Below, in pieces: positions 47,301 to 53,059 of a stretch of DNA of 64,000 nucleotides; position 1 is the stretch's first letter; each line of letters starts with the position of its first letter. The translations under genes and the position numbers were made by a program. The notes under the pieces were generated by a model. It searched no databases and had not been told where the DNA came from. It was given only the letters and a program-made list of their open reading frames with translations. The DNA lies in assembly GCA_964017195.1 (NCBI GenBank), contig OZ024891.1, forward strand, positions 8,994,682-9,058,681. Direction: 5' to 3'. The DNA comes from Siderastrea radians (Eukaryota; Cnidaria; Anthozoa; Scleractinia; Rhizangiidae).

Positions 47301-48502
47301 TTTTTCAGAGATTACTGAGCTTAAATTTTGAAAGAAAATGCCATCCATTCTTTGTGACGTACAAGACTAATTTACTTTTCCTGTAACTGACACGCCATTT
47401 TTCCTTGCGAGACAGGTTGCAAAGAGTTGGTGTTACACATGCAATTTTATTTCACACAGCAATGATGTTGCATAGCAAGGTTGCAGGAAAAAGTGCCTCT
47501 TATAATGGTGCCTTAAGCGCTGGTCAAACGGTGCACGATAGTCGATGATAGTTTAAGAGCTTCTTTCCCTCCTAACTATCATCAACTATCAGTTGCATGG
47601 CCAAACGATCTTGACAGTTGACGATAGTTTAGCTGAGTCGTGCAAGATACATTTTCCTTGTCTTTTAAGGTTTCATTAGTTTCTTTATCATTTTCAGCAT
47701 TTTCAACAAGATGTCATTATGGAGAGCATCTCAACACAGAAGCCTTTGCAGCCATTTTGAATGCAGTGAATGAGCCCGCCCATTTTGGGGCAAACAGCTG
47801 ACTGAAATACCATCACAAACTATCATGCACGTTACTAGTCAAATGGAGAAAACTATCAACAACTATCATGAAAAATTTGAACATGTTCAAAGTGAATGAT
47901 AGTTTATGACAGGCAATGATAGTGCATGACAGCTGGTGTCAAACGGGAGTGAGAGTTTCAACTATATCATGGACTATCATCAACTATCGCCAACTATCAT
48001 GCACCTTTTGACCATCATTTACTATGATGTTAATAGCCATCAAAATTCTATTATGTAATTTTTTAGAACCACCTTAATAAGCTTGTTAGCTCTACAATCT
48101 CATGTCATTATTTACAGTGTAAATCTTAAATGTCTTACCAGAGAGCACAATTGGCAATCAATAAACCTGTAAATTTTATCTTCTTTTTACCTAGCCTAAT
48201 TATTACGCCAGGTAAAACGAACGTAGAATTTATTGGCTTCGTAAAAAACTATTTTCCTGGCAAATTTGATCAACGTATTAGCATGTAAATTAAAATGTTA
48301 GTACATAAGCACCAAAGCAACCCATGAGTTACCCACTCAGATCCAACATACGCAACTTAGAAGCGCAGTTTTGTTGGCAAAACCACTTCTCAAAACAACA
48401 TCACTGAACCTCTACATGGAAAGATTGCAGTACTACCTAAGAAAAGACCTAACAACGCCATAACCAAAAAAATATAGTGAAAAATAGGAAATTTCTCACC
48501 AT
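12482..48502 (-). CDS. DNAI7: Dynein axonemal intermediate chain 7 (DNAI7, CASC1)
   Basis: Twenty-two coding exons close in phase to 783 residues (human: about 716). From the start: 48500-48502, 43433-43535, 42472-42563, 42006-42110, 40864-41004, 40013-40093, 25419-25484, 24935-25038, 23811-24018, 21694-21810, 20699-20828, 20248-20304, 18342-18551, 17038-17191, 15615-15721, 15462-15517, 14625-14735, 14408-14497, 14233-14304, 13708-13857, 13490-13546, 12482-12619. DNAI7 is an axonemal inner-arm dynein-associated protein of motile cilia and sperm. Evidence includes a Lys/Glu-rich N-terminal coiled coil (KLSKAEKEKLKKEEAERK), WERYMRCDGSPDLLSTSELN with TYMNLWRDD, ENVAVCVWGNVAKNPR, MEIPRVLAVGNVAVRI, MPFQSWELRPHTT, AGVNVFPAVDAEKYVSINSK, MALTASAFAYTWSKWN and the C-terminus VYQLLNATKIITYS. 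Exons 10-12 form a Ser/Lys- and Glu-rich linker. Exon 1 carries only the ATG. The acceptor of exon 21 (CAAG|TTG) is the weakest call. Intron 6 (14.5 kb) and intron 1 (5 kb) are filled with mobile DNA. Confidence 0.92.
13037..13185 (+). mobile_element. tRNA-derived SINE
   Basis: The head has a pol III A box (TTGCTCAGTTGGTAGAGC) and B box (GGGTTTGAATCCC), followed by GTTGAAGCCTGAAGCG and a non-tRNA body. The anticodon arm does not pair properly and no clean acceptor stem forms, so it is a SINE and not a working tRNA gene. It lies in the last intron of DNAI7, antisense to that gene. Confidence 0.7.
13916..14094. mobile_element. Palindromic MITE in DNAI7 intron
   Basis: It is an almost complete palindrome of 179 bp. 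The left end CACCTTATTCCAAAATGG is mirrored by CCATTTTGGAATAAGGTG at the right end, and GAGGCAACAAGGGCC pairs with GGCCCTTGTTGCCTC near the centre. It has no coding capacity and lies between exons 19 and 20. Confidence 0.85.
14140..14220. repeat. Two-copy tandem repeat
   Basis: A unit of about 37 bp containing GGTTGC-TTTCGCAACCAGGA occurs twice in a row; each copy carries a short hairpin (GTTGC/GCAAC). Confidence 0.6.
14328..14395. repeat. AATC microsatellite
   Basis: The tetranucleotide AATC repeats about 12 times, then decays to AACCAATC and AGTCAATC variants. It lies 13 bases from the end of DNAI7 exon 18. Confidence 0.9.
15743..15969. mobile_element. MITE with TTAACCCTTTCA ends
   Basis: The left end TTAACCCTTTCATCCCCA and the right end TGGGAGTACAAGGGTTAA are inverted. 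The interior contains ATTTGAATAGTCACACCATA. A 5'-intact but right-truncated copy starts at about 53067 after IFTAP. Confidence 0.75.
16648..16805. mobile_element. Small relative of the 13-kb composite's terminus
   Basis: The stretch has GCGTTTTTTTGCCCAC, then TTTTTGGTCGAGCTGGACG, followed by GTTGTGTTGTGTTGCGATCTG and further TGTTG-rich sequence. The order matches the left end of the large element at 26461 (GCGTTTTTTGACC, TTTTTGGTCGATCGACC, then TGTTGCG repeats). It is a short, diverged second copy inside the same gene. Confidence 0.6.
16852..16939. repeat. Dispersed repeat, copy 1
   Basis: The run from AATTCTCCCAACTAGTACCA to CCTTAAAGGGTTAA is repeated at 52198-52282 with only small changes (AATTCTCCCTACTAGTAACA). 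The GGGTTAA end matches the MITE family at 15743-15969, so these are probably end fragments of that family. Confidence 0.7.
17744..17970. mobile_element. MITE with GTGCGTTTCTCGAAAG ends
   Basis: Inverted ends GTGCGTTTCTCGAAAG and CTTTCGAGAAACGCAC enclose about 195 bp; GGGCC and GAAAAGTTT motifs mirror each other inside. A truncated copy starts at 22520. Confidence 0.8.
18652..18795. mobile_element. Short MITE with GACAAGAGT ends
   Basis: The left end reads AGACAAGAGTGTTTT and the right end AAAATACTCTTGTCT. If TA is the target duplication (TA on each side of GACAAGAGT), it would fit a Tc1/mariner-type element. No coding capacity. Confidence 0.65.
18827..18909. mobile_element. Short foldback repeat
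   Basis: GAAGATATGAATTTTAT at the left is mirrored by ATAAAATTCATATCTTC at the right around a loop of about 45 bases. It is probably a MITE end pair. Confidence 0.6.
19493..19741 (-). mobile_element. tRNA-Leu/Ser-like SINE, minus strand
   Basis: Read on the minus strand, the head has an A box of the Leu/Ser type (TGGCCGAGTGGTTAGGGCGC) and a B box GGGTTCAAGTTCC, with CCAGAGGTCCC between them. It is followed by about 170 bases of body ending in AT-rich sequence. It has the same orientation as DNAI7 and lies in the intron between exons 12 and 13. Confidence 0.75.
21307..21453 (+). mobile_element. Foldback with Penelope-type GAAACGTC motif
   Basis: AAAGTTAATGTTTGTCACT at the left is mirrored by AGTGACAAACATTAACTTT at the right. 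Between them is CTGATGAAGG, a 6-bp stem with a 3-base loop (GCTTAA/TTAGGC), then GCGAAACGTC. This word order resembles the 3' ends of Penelope-like elements. It also superficially resembles a hammerhead core, but stems I and III do not form convincingly. Confidence 0.45.
21838..22198. mobile_element. Palindromic MITE with 7-bp target duplication
   Basis: The ends CAAGAGAAAAT and ATTTTCTCTTG are inverted and extended by GGGGACAGAGAGGGA / TCCCTCTCTGTCCCC. The element is flanked on both sides by ATCACAC (21831-21837 and 22199-22205), a direct target duplication. The arms run about 120 bp, and GGAAGTCTGTTTTCC is mirrored near the centre. It sits 28 bases before the acceptor of DNAI7 exon 10, close enough to touch its branch point. 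Confidence 0.85.
22520..22589. mobile_element. Truncated MITE abutting a minisatellite
   Basis: GTGCGTTTCTTGAAAGCTCC is the left end of the family at 17744-17970. The copy stops abruptly where the 16-bp minisatellite begins. Confidence 0.65.
22590..23287. repeat. 16-bp minisatellite, about 43 copies
   Basis: The unit GTATGCTCCTCTGGGA, with many single-base variants, repeats for about 700 bases in the intron between DNAI7 exons 9 and 10. Because 16 is not a multiple of 3 and the unit lacks stops, all three plus frames and the minus frames stay open for 80-237 codons with a 16-residue periodicity. These frames are artefacts of the repeat. Confidence 0.95.
24134..24836. mobile_element. 703-bp non-autonomous transposon with TAA duplication
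   Basis: The ends AGGTCGGCTCACACGAGGGG and CCCCTCGTGCGCCGACCT are inverted repeats. TAA flanks both sides (24131-24133 and 24837-24839). A 3-bp TWA duplication is typical of PIF/Harbinger elements. Inner GGACTAGTCCC palindromes repeat several times. It lies between DNAI7 exons 8 and 9, about 100 bases from exon 8. Confidence 0.8.
25545..26457. repeat. GGGCAGATGAAGGG minisatellite, left block
   Basis: A composite minisatellite with core GGGCAGATGAAGGG alternates segments such as GGACCAAGGAGAGAAGGGAC and TCTAACAGTATAGTAGAAGG, giving units near 20 and 40 bp. It begins about 60 bases upstream of DNAI7 exon 7 and runs to the edge of the 13-kb composite. The same array resumes at 39484. Confidence 0.9.
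26540..27055. repeat. TGTTG/TGTTGCG low-complexity zone
   Basis: Degenerate pentamer repeats (GTTGTGTTGCG and variants) fill the left subterminal part of the composite. Their complement (CAACACAACGC) fills 38890-39400. Cysteine- and valine-rich frames of about 200 codons here, and Thr/Gln/Asn-rich ones on the other strand, are translated repeat. Confidence 0.85.
27095..28170. repeat. 92-bp satellite, about 12 copies
   Basis: The unit is about 91-92 bp and runs through CAACCCAACTAACCTCACTC, GCCAGACAAC, TCTCGACAGCTCGACGCGAC and CAACAACCGGCTTATTTATC. One copy near 27905-27960 has an internal expansion of the 8-mer CAGCTCGA. A single diverged unit stands at 34645-34730 beyond the palindrome, so the palindrome separated it from the array. 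Confidence 0.9.
28472..30936. mobile_element. hAT-like transposon nested in the palindrome
   Basis: The termini CAGGGCTCGAGACTAAC and GTTAGTCTCGAGCCCTG are inverted, and both subterminal regions carry repeated GGCTAGTGAAA motifs. CAGGG ends are typical of hAT elements. The uninterrupted opposite palindrome arm (around 34340-34380) shows the pre-insertion sequence, but the 8 bases next to each end (TCACAATT, CATGAAAT) do not match. A clean hAT duplication is therefore not seen. The interior consists of degenerate repeats of CGTTTCTCCGTACGTTAGT and a Penelope remnant; no transposase was found. Confidence 0.7.
29511..30393 (+). mobile_element. Penelope-like element remnant with inverted 3' end
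   Basis: The arms 29511-29778 and 30122-30393 are inverted copies of each other. Both carry the ACCGAAGAG-GGTCGAAACGT word and end in TAGTTTTTATTGTCAATT. The loop encodes decayed GIY-YIG endonuclease sequence on the plus strand. One piece reads KPPVVNRQCLVYLFKCDLCD (about 29886-29960); the next, after a deletion, reads VEEHKNVSSSIGKHFRSEHS, then LAPKDLNKNF and KFDCHIYEMFFI (29967-30118). The right arm then encodes NVQTDSIRAKVLK. This order is that of the Penelope C-terminus. Stops and deletions make it inactive. Confidence 0.8.
31735..31980. repeat. ~50-bp tandem repeat, left block
   Basis: Units run through GTACAAACGAACTAACGTAC, GGAGAAACGTTGAAAAGATA and AGACAAATACT, about four to five copies. 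Inverted copies are at 33050-33190. The same unit, diverged, fills much of the hAT-like element at 28780-30600. Confidence 0.8.
32125..32450 (-). pseudogene. Penelope-like reverse transcriptase N-terminal fragment
   Basis: Read on the minus strand this encodes ELSESTKDIDNIRSRVASAI, then LTKAERQALKRLKTDENIVI and a degraded SAYKERLTVVMDK. That block resembles the KRLKxDxxIVILxADKGRxxVVMD region at the N-terminus of Penelope-like reverse transcriptases. After VVMDK the frame is lost and runs into poly-T. It is a fragment, not a gene. Confidence 0.75.
32461..32600 (-). pseudogene. Non-LTR (LINE) reverse transcriptase fragment
   Basis: The minus-strand frame reads KIASKALLLRSEKKSPKIID and then GDQYAYVKGRTTFDAV. 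This resembles the K-IASKALA-RLEKVLP-IID-DQ-AYVKGR-I-DAVR region early in LINE reverse transcriptases. Only about 45 residues remain. It lies back to back with the Penelope fragment, showing that the palindrome spacer is a graveyard of unrelated elements. Confidence 0.65.
32575..32770. repeat. GCGGCCGTTAT repeats with a perfect hairpin
   Basis: Three copies of a unit containing AACGGCCTCGTTT / CGCGGCCGTTATC lie in tandem. The last forms a hairpin at 32713-32765: GACGCGGCCGTTATCCCATG, then a few bases, then the inverted CATGGGATAACGGCCGCGTT. Confidence 0.75.
33350..34060. repeat. ~355-bp tandem duplication in the right palindrome arm
   Basis: Two head-to-tail copies each run from GTTGTGCTCACTGCAGTNAT through TAGAACATCTCTAAAAACCA to CATCGACAAATATTGAAC. 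The two copies are about as similar to each other as to the single left-arm copy (31210-31600). Confidence 0.75.
34740..36270. other. Unassigned segment of the composite
   Basis: This 1.5-kb AT-rich stretch inside the 13-kb element has short frames on both strands (75 codons at 35038 and 60 at 35473, plus strand) that I cannot assign to any family. It shows neither repeats nor inverted ends. If the composite once had its own coding part, this is the only segment left that could hold its remains. Confidence 0.4.
36610..38855. mobile_element. 2,246-bp transposon with tandem-array inverted ends and 8-bp TSD
   Basis: The element starts GGGCGACCCTAAAACGCGGA and ends in the exact complement. It is flanked by a perfect 8-bp direct repeat AAGGTAAA (36602-36609 and 38856-38863). 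Each end is an array of 20-36-bp units (AAAACGCGGAATGGCGGAAA, CACCCCAAATCCT): 36610-36873 on the left, 38497-38855 inverted on the right. The outer 110 bases of the two ends appear identical. The uninterrupted target, GAACGAAGGTAAATGATAAT, is present at 39191-39210 in the neighbouring copy of the host repeat. The 1.6-kb interior encodes nothing that I recognise, so a transposase must come from elsewhere. An 8-bp duplication fits hAT or P families, but the GGGCGACCC end does not match the usual hAT start. Confidence 0.88.
38857..39460. repeat. ~340-bp tandem repeat at the right end of the composite
   Basis: Two units each begin GGTAAATGATAATA and include AATGTCAAGCGAAT, blocks of GCAAATCGCAACACAACG and GACCGTCGAGCTGGTCGATC. 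A third partial unit precedes the 2,246-bp transposon at 36526-36609, so the transposon landed inside this tandem array. Thr/Asn/Gln-rich frames here are translated repeat. Confidence 0.85.
39484..39795. repeat. GGGCAGATGAAGGG minisatellite, right block
   Basis: This is the continuation of the array at 25545-26457, with the same units (TCTAACAGTATAGTAGAAGG, GGACCAAGGAGAGAAGGGAC) in the same orientation. It ends about 220 bases from DNAI7 exon 6. Confidence 0.9.
43085..43388 (-). mobile_element. tRNA-derived SINE with conserved body
   Basis: On the minus strand the head reads GGTGTAGTGGTTAGCGCGTT (A box) and GATGGTTCGACGCC (B box). A body follows with AAGAAACTTTACCCCACATT, AGGTGTATAAATGGGTACTG and TGCGATGGACTAGCATCCCA. 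I recall this central segment as shared by several invertebrate SINE families but cannot name the family. It lies 45 bases from DNAI7 exon 2, sense to that gene. Confidence 0.8.
43779..47106. mobile_element. 3.3-kb foldback element in DNAI7 intron 1
   Basis: Two long arms, about 43779-45130 and 45855-47106, are inverted copies of about 1.3 kb each around a spacer of about 0.7 kb. The outer ends are AACACTTGTCGAAGACATTG and its complement; TTTT flanks both sides. The arms contain many TTTACC/GGTAAA motifs. The 60-codon frame MKKLLFLKHNVSGLF appears in both arms only because the arms are copies. No transposase was recognised. A small hairpin (CAGTCCTTAATGAC / GTCATTAAGGAC) lies just outside the left end at 43717-43768. 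Confidence 0.85.
47521..48013. mobile_element. 493-bp MITE rich in ACTATCAT motifs
   Basis: The ends TGGTCAAACGGTGCACGATA and ACTATCATGCACCTTTTGACC are inverted, imperfectly. The interior has at least ten copies of ATGATAGTT / AACTATCAT in both orientations. It lies about 490 bases before the DNAI7/IFTAP promoter. Confidence 0.75.
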
Positions 48503-48610
48503 CTTCCCGCCTGTCCGGGTATTGTTTAGAATCGGTGCTTGGTTACACGGTCCGAGAAGCGACTGGACACTAGTTCTCAGTCTCCAAATTACTCGAGAAG
48601 ACAAACAAAG
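48503..48610. promoter_or_regulatory. Shared DNAI7/IFTAP bidirectional promoter
   Basis: The start codons of DNAI7 (minus, 48502) and IFTAP (plus, 48611) are separated by 108 bases. The interval has no TATA box and contains GC-rich CCCGCCTGTCCGGG and GGTTACACGGTCCGAGAAGC. Both products act in cilia, so common control by an RFX-type factor is expected. I did not find a clear palindromic X-box. Confidence 0.7.
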
Positions 48611-51600
48611 ATGGCGAAGGGTGAAAGATGCAAGAACGAAGAAAATTCGCCGGATCTTGACCAGTACGCCAAGGATGCTCTCGATGAACTCTTCAGCAAG
48701 GAACAGCAAACATACGAAGAATTTTTGGAGGGCTTTACTTTTCTGAAAAAGGGTGAGGAAGTTAAATTTGATTTGATGGAAAGAAACCTTGCACTGCTGA
48801 GAAATCTCGAAATTCTTTGGCAAAGCAGTTTTTTACCGGTTAGTAAAAAGTTTATTTGGTGAGTGTTGCAAGTCTTGTTTCCATTTGGCCTTATTACAAA
48901 AATTATTATTCTGAGTTAAATCGTTTTTCCCCGTACAGGAATTCCGTACCAATTACAAAACTTTATTAAGCTTTCATAGAAGGTTGACACACGTGTAAAC
49001 AAACAAGCAAACCGACAACAAACAAACAATGCTGGCCGATCACTGACTGCCATTTAAATATTCTTATATCTTTATTAGATATTCATATCATTTCAAACTG
49101 TGCTTCATTCACAGTCTTAACAAAGAACAGTCTGCAAAGAACAGAAGCTGTTATAAGCTGTCTATTATTTTAATTTTGGGTATGGGTTGTACAAAAAACC
49201 TTTGTTTCACAGGTACAGGGAATGCAGCAAGAACTAGCGTGTACTAGTATTTTTGGTGGTGAAGTTTTCATTTAATCTGTTTTTTCTTTACAATAATGAC
49301 TGGAATACATCCTTACAGAAGACATCACAGGATTTAAAGCTCACAGTTCAAACAGTTATACCAAAGATGGGGCTTCATGTCAAGAGGACGAAAAAGACAT
49401 TGCTACTGTTGGAAGCCCATTGTCACCAGAGTCACACCTGACAGAAGATGACAGCATACCAGAGGAAGTAAGTGTATTATTAGATAAGGTAATTAACCTC
49501 CAGGGGGCTCCCATAAAAGCTTTTAGAGGGACAGAGACTTTCTTTATGCATTCGCTATTTGCATTTTATAATTTCATCAGTTAATTAAATGGATGACTAA
49601 AATAACCATGAGTTTCCATGACTAAATATTTATGTAGTGAATACTAGTTATTACGACTCACTTCCCCTTGGATAGGACAGGGTATGGTTTTTAGCCTCTC
49701 TGTCCTGAACAGTGTCTGTCTGTCCTAAGCAGTGTCTGAACATACTTGTTTTTATAAATGGTATTTATTTTTGTAGGTGTTAGGACCTGGTTCATCAACT
49801 GCCTCAATTCTCATGAGAACAGCTGAGTCATCTGGTGCATCAGCTCCTCAGGTAAAATAGGTTATGGAGGGGAAATCATTTGACAATTGTTTTTGAACAG
49901 ATGTAAGAATGTCCACAAGACTGAATACTCTAACAAGGCAAAAGCTTTAATTAGTAAGGTGTGCAAGACAGGTTTTCACTAAATTAGCAGTAAATACATA
50001 AATTCAAGTTTTAGTGTGTTCTAGCATGTCTAATTGCACACTAAGCATGCAATCGATAGCACATTAAAAAGCCTGACATCAAATACATTTCACAAAGAAA
50101 CAAACAAAATTCTAACTTGTGTCCTAAACTTTTGCAAAACAAAACAAGCGTGTCCTTCTTTGTATGTCTGTGTCTTTGGACAAAGTAAGCATGTAACCAA
50201 ATTGTTGTGAGCATGCTATCACCTTGAGTATCAAAGTTATATGGAGGCTCATGTTTACTTAAAAGCATGATATTATTATGGTAATGACTTTACAAGTTAT
50301 GTGACTGTTTAGCAAGAAAAAGCAATTTTGCTGAGGAGCAAACATGTTATGCTTGCTTTCTTGAAAGGCAAGTTGTACCCTTAAAGCAACTGTCAACTCT
50401 AAACCATTACTGGATTTTTAAGGCACTTGTGAGTGATTAAAAACAGAAAGTTTCCAAGCATGCACATTGTGACTTGTGAGCAGCCTGCGCAAAGGGCAAA
50501 CTCTTTCACAACCTTAAACCAAAATTTTTCCCGCTTATTAGTTTAAGTGCCAAGTACATGTATTTTTTCCTTTCTTTTAATAACAGCCAAATATTATAAT
50601 AAAATTTCATCTTTCAGGTTGACAATTTTGTTGACTGTGAAGATGAGGCAAGTGAAGATGAAGAGAGTGAACAAAGCACACAAGTGCTTGACCCTCTTTT
50701 AGAAGACAACTTTGTCTTGCCTTCCTATTTGCCGTCATTATCATCAAATCCTTGTACAACAAAGGGGACCGAAATTCAGGGTAAAAGTACACAAGGTTCA
50801 AATGTAAAGGCTGATTTAGATGGTGAAAGCCTTGAAACCAAAGAAATTTGTTATCTCTCAGGTAATCAATGATATGATTAAGTTTAATAATAGCCTGCGT
50901 AGCTGGTGGTTTTGTTTCCCCTTGCGGCTTTGTTGCTCATTTTCGCAGCCTCACTGCTCACTATCCAACAAAACTGCCAGCAACACAGGTTAGTTTAACT
51001 AATATTTTTTAGCCAGCTGCAATTTTTACTGACATGAACTCTGACCTTCAAAAACCCAACTTACATCATGCAGCTTACTTTTTACAATTCAACTATATGA
51101 CAAGAAAGAGACGCCTGTAAAGTAAAAATGCGCAAAATGTACTGACATCTCAGTCAATTCTCTCTTGTGCAGTTGTCTGTGCAAGGTGTGTAGACTTGTT
51201 TCCACATTCCATTGGACACATGCACTTGTTCGGAAAGGGAATGGCCAGTCTGAACGGCTACAAATCAAACTGAAGCCATTGCAGATTTTTTTAAATGCTT
51301 GTATGTTAAGTTACAGGTGACAAATAATTCCTATTGACCCGATTAAGCCCCTTCCCCGATTAAGCACCGCCCCTGATTAAGCACTGTGTATGAGAGCAAA
51401 ACTATTAAAGAGCACTGCCCTCGAATAAGCACCGCATTCATTCACAAATTGACAGTGCAACACTTAATCAAAGCATCATCAGACTGAATTGTTGGAGGAG
51501 CTTTTAAACTAAAAAACAAGTACAGTACAATGCAATCTAAACCAGCTCCTGTATTACAGTGTTTTTCAGTTCGAAGTGGGTATATTTCATTATTTTTTTG

Positions 51601-53059
51601 TTAACATTTGCTTGTTATTGTTTACAAGTGTTATAATCTTTTAAAGAGCACCACCATAAAATAATGCCACTCCCCAATAAGTGCTGCATCTGAAACACTA
51701 AAAATTTAAAGAGTGTTGTGGCGCTTAATTGAGTAAATGGGATACTGATTTTTAATTTTTTTTTATTTCAGAAGGTGCTTTGAACCTTCCAGGAGAGGTC
51801 CATGATCAGGAGCTAGAGGAAGAAGAAGGTAAAGACATGAAAATATGATTTGCCAGCAGCAAAGATGAAGTACTGTGCTATTAAAAGTTTTCACCTGAAG
51901 ATCATTTTGATAACGTTTTCTTTTTCATCCAGACAGCAATTCCAAGGTGGTTATCAAGCCACACTTAAGGCAGCTTCAGATTTCCACGAGAATAAATGAC
52001 AGCAGTGGAGATGACGACAACAACCTCAATGTGGTACGCTAACTGTCAATGTTTTGTTTGAAATCCCTGTCAACCTTTAAGCCCCAATAGTGACAAGCAT
52101 CTTATTTCTCCTTACAGTATTACTACTTGATCAAACATACAGGTCATGAGAATCAAGGAAATGATCGTCAATGATTAAATGTCTTGATTTTTTGTCAAAT
52201 TCTCCCTACTAGTAACATAAGAAATATAAAGAGAATAGTGAGGAGAATATGGATGTTAATATTGGGGCTTAAAGGGTTAAAACAAGTCCTGGTCCATCCT
52301 TGATGGACTCCTGAACTGGTACAATTATTTCATATAGCTGTGGTGCCCACATGCCCACACAAACCCCACCCTCCCACCCGGCATGCTATACAGGAGAAAA
52401 CTACAATTGGTTGTTTCAGAGAATATCCATACCCCCCCCCCCACAGGAGGAGTTTGGTTTGAACCCACTCCCCCCGTCCCCTCCAGAAATTCCAGTTTTA
52501 ATAGGCTAATAGTTTCCCTTAAAATTTAGGCTTTTAATACCACCCACTCTAAATTTCCAATAACGTTCCATGGGGTGGACATGGACATTTCTTAAACCAC
52601 CCAACATTTTCAGCCATTTTGTACTCATACAGTTTGAACAGTCAACCCTAATAGGATGGCAGTGTATTATGATAAACATACTTTTTGCTTAATTATCTTA
52701 TTTATAAGCAATCTTTTACGAAATGTGCGAAGAGGTGGGAGATCAAAATACAAAGTAACAACATAATGGGGACCGGGTGTTTTGATTCTGGGAAATTTTG
52801 CCCAATATCCATTCCCAGCTGATGTTACAGCATCAAGGAGATTATCTCAGTGTCCTCTCTCTAGGAGATTCAAACCAAACCATAGGATGGCATTGATCAT
52901 ACCATACTAATTCCATTTTTCTCTTCAATTATAATTTTACAGGAAGGGAAAGATACAGATGAGGTGCAACCATTCACTCTTGATACAGACTTTGATTATG
53001 ACAATGTTGCCTTGACACCCAAGTTCAGTTTTATTCCCAAACATATAGTTAAATCTTGA
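48611..53059 (+). CDS. IFTAP: Intraflagellar transport-associated protein (IFTAP, C11orf74)
   Basis: Eight exons join in phase to 338 residues (human: 221): 48611-48838, 49213-49258, 49319-49467, 49777-49851, 50618-50861, 51772-51828, 51933-52033 and 52943-53059. IFTAP binds the IFT-A complex and helps traffic ciliary cargo. Matches to the family are the N-terminal EQQTYEEFLEGFTFL helix, IFGEDITGF after exon 2, MRTAESSGASAPQ, VDNFVDCEDEASEDEE, LPSYLPSL, LPGEV, and the diagnostic C-terminal VQPFTLDTDFDYDNVALTPKF. The remainder is acidic and probably disordered. The 46-bp second exon is needed to keep the frame between exons 1 and 3. The protein is longer than the human one, mainly in the acidic middle exons, and it ends soon after the conserved FDYDNV motif where human IFTAP continues. 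The gene is divergent from DNAI7 and convergent with RPL39. Confidence 0.88.

Noticed and set aside
49253..49441. Plus-strand frame KTSQDLKLTVQTV as the third IFTAP exon's reading
   Set aside because: It hits a stop, whereas the frame reached through the 46-bp second exon gives IFGEDITGFKAHS and continues to the conserved C-terminus.
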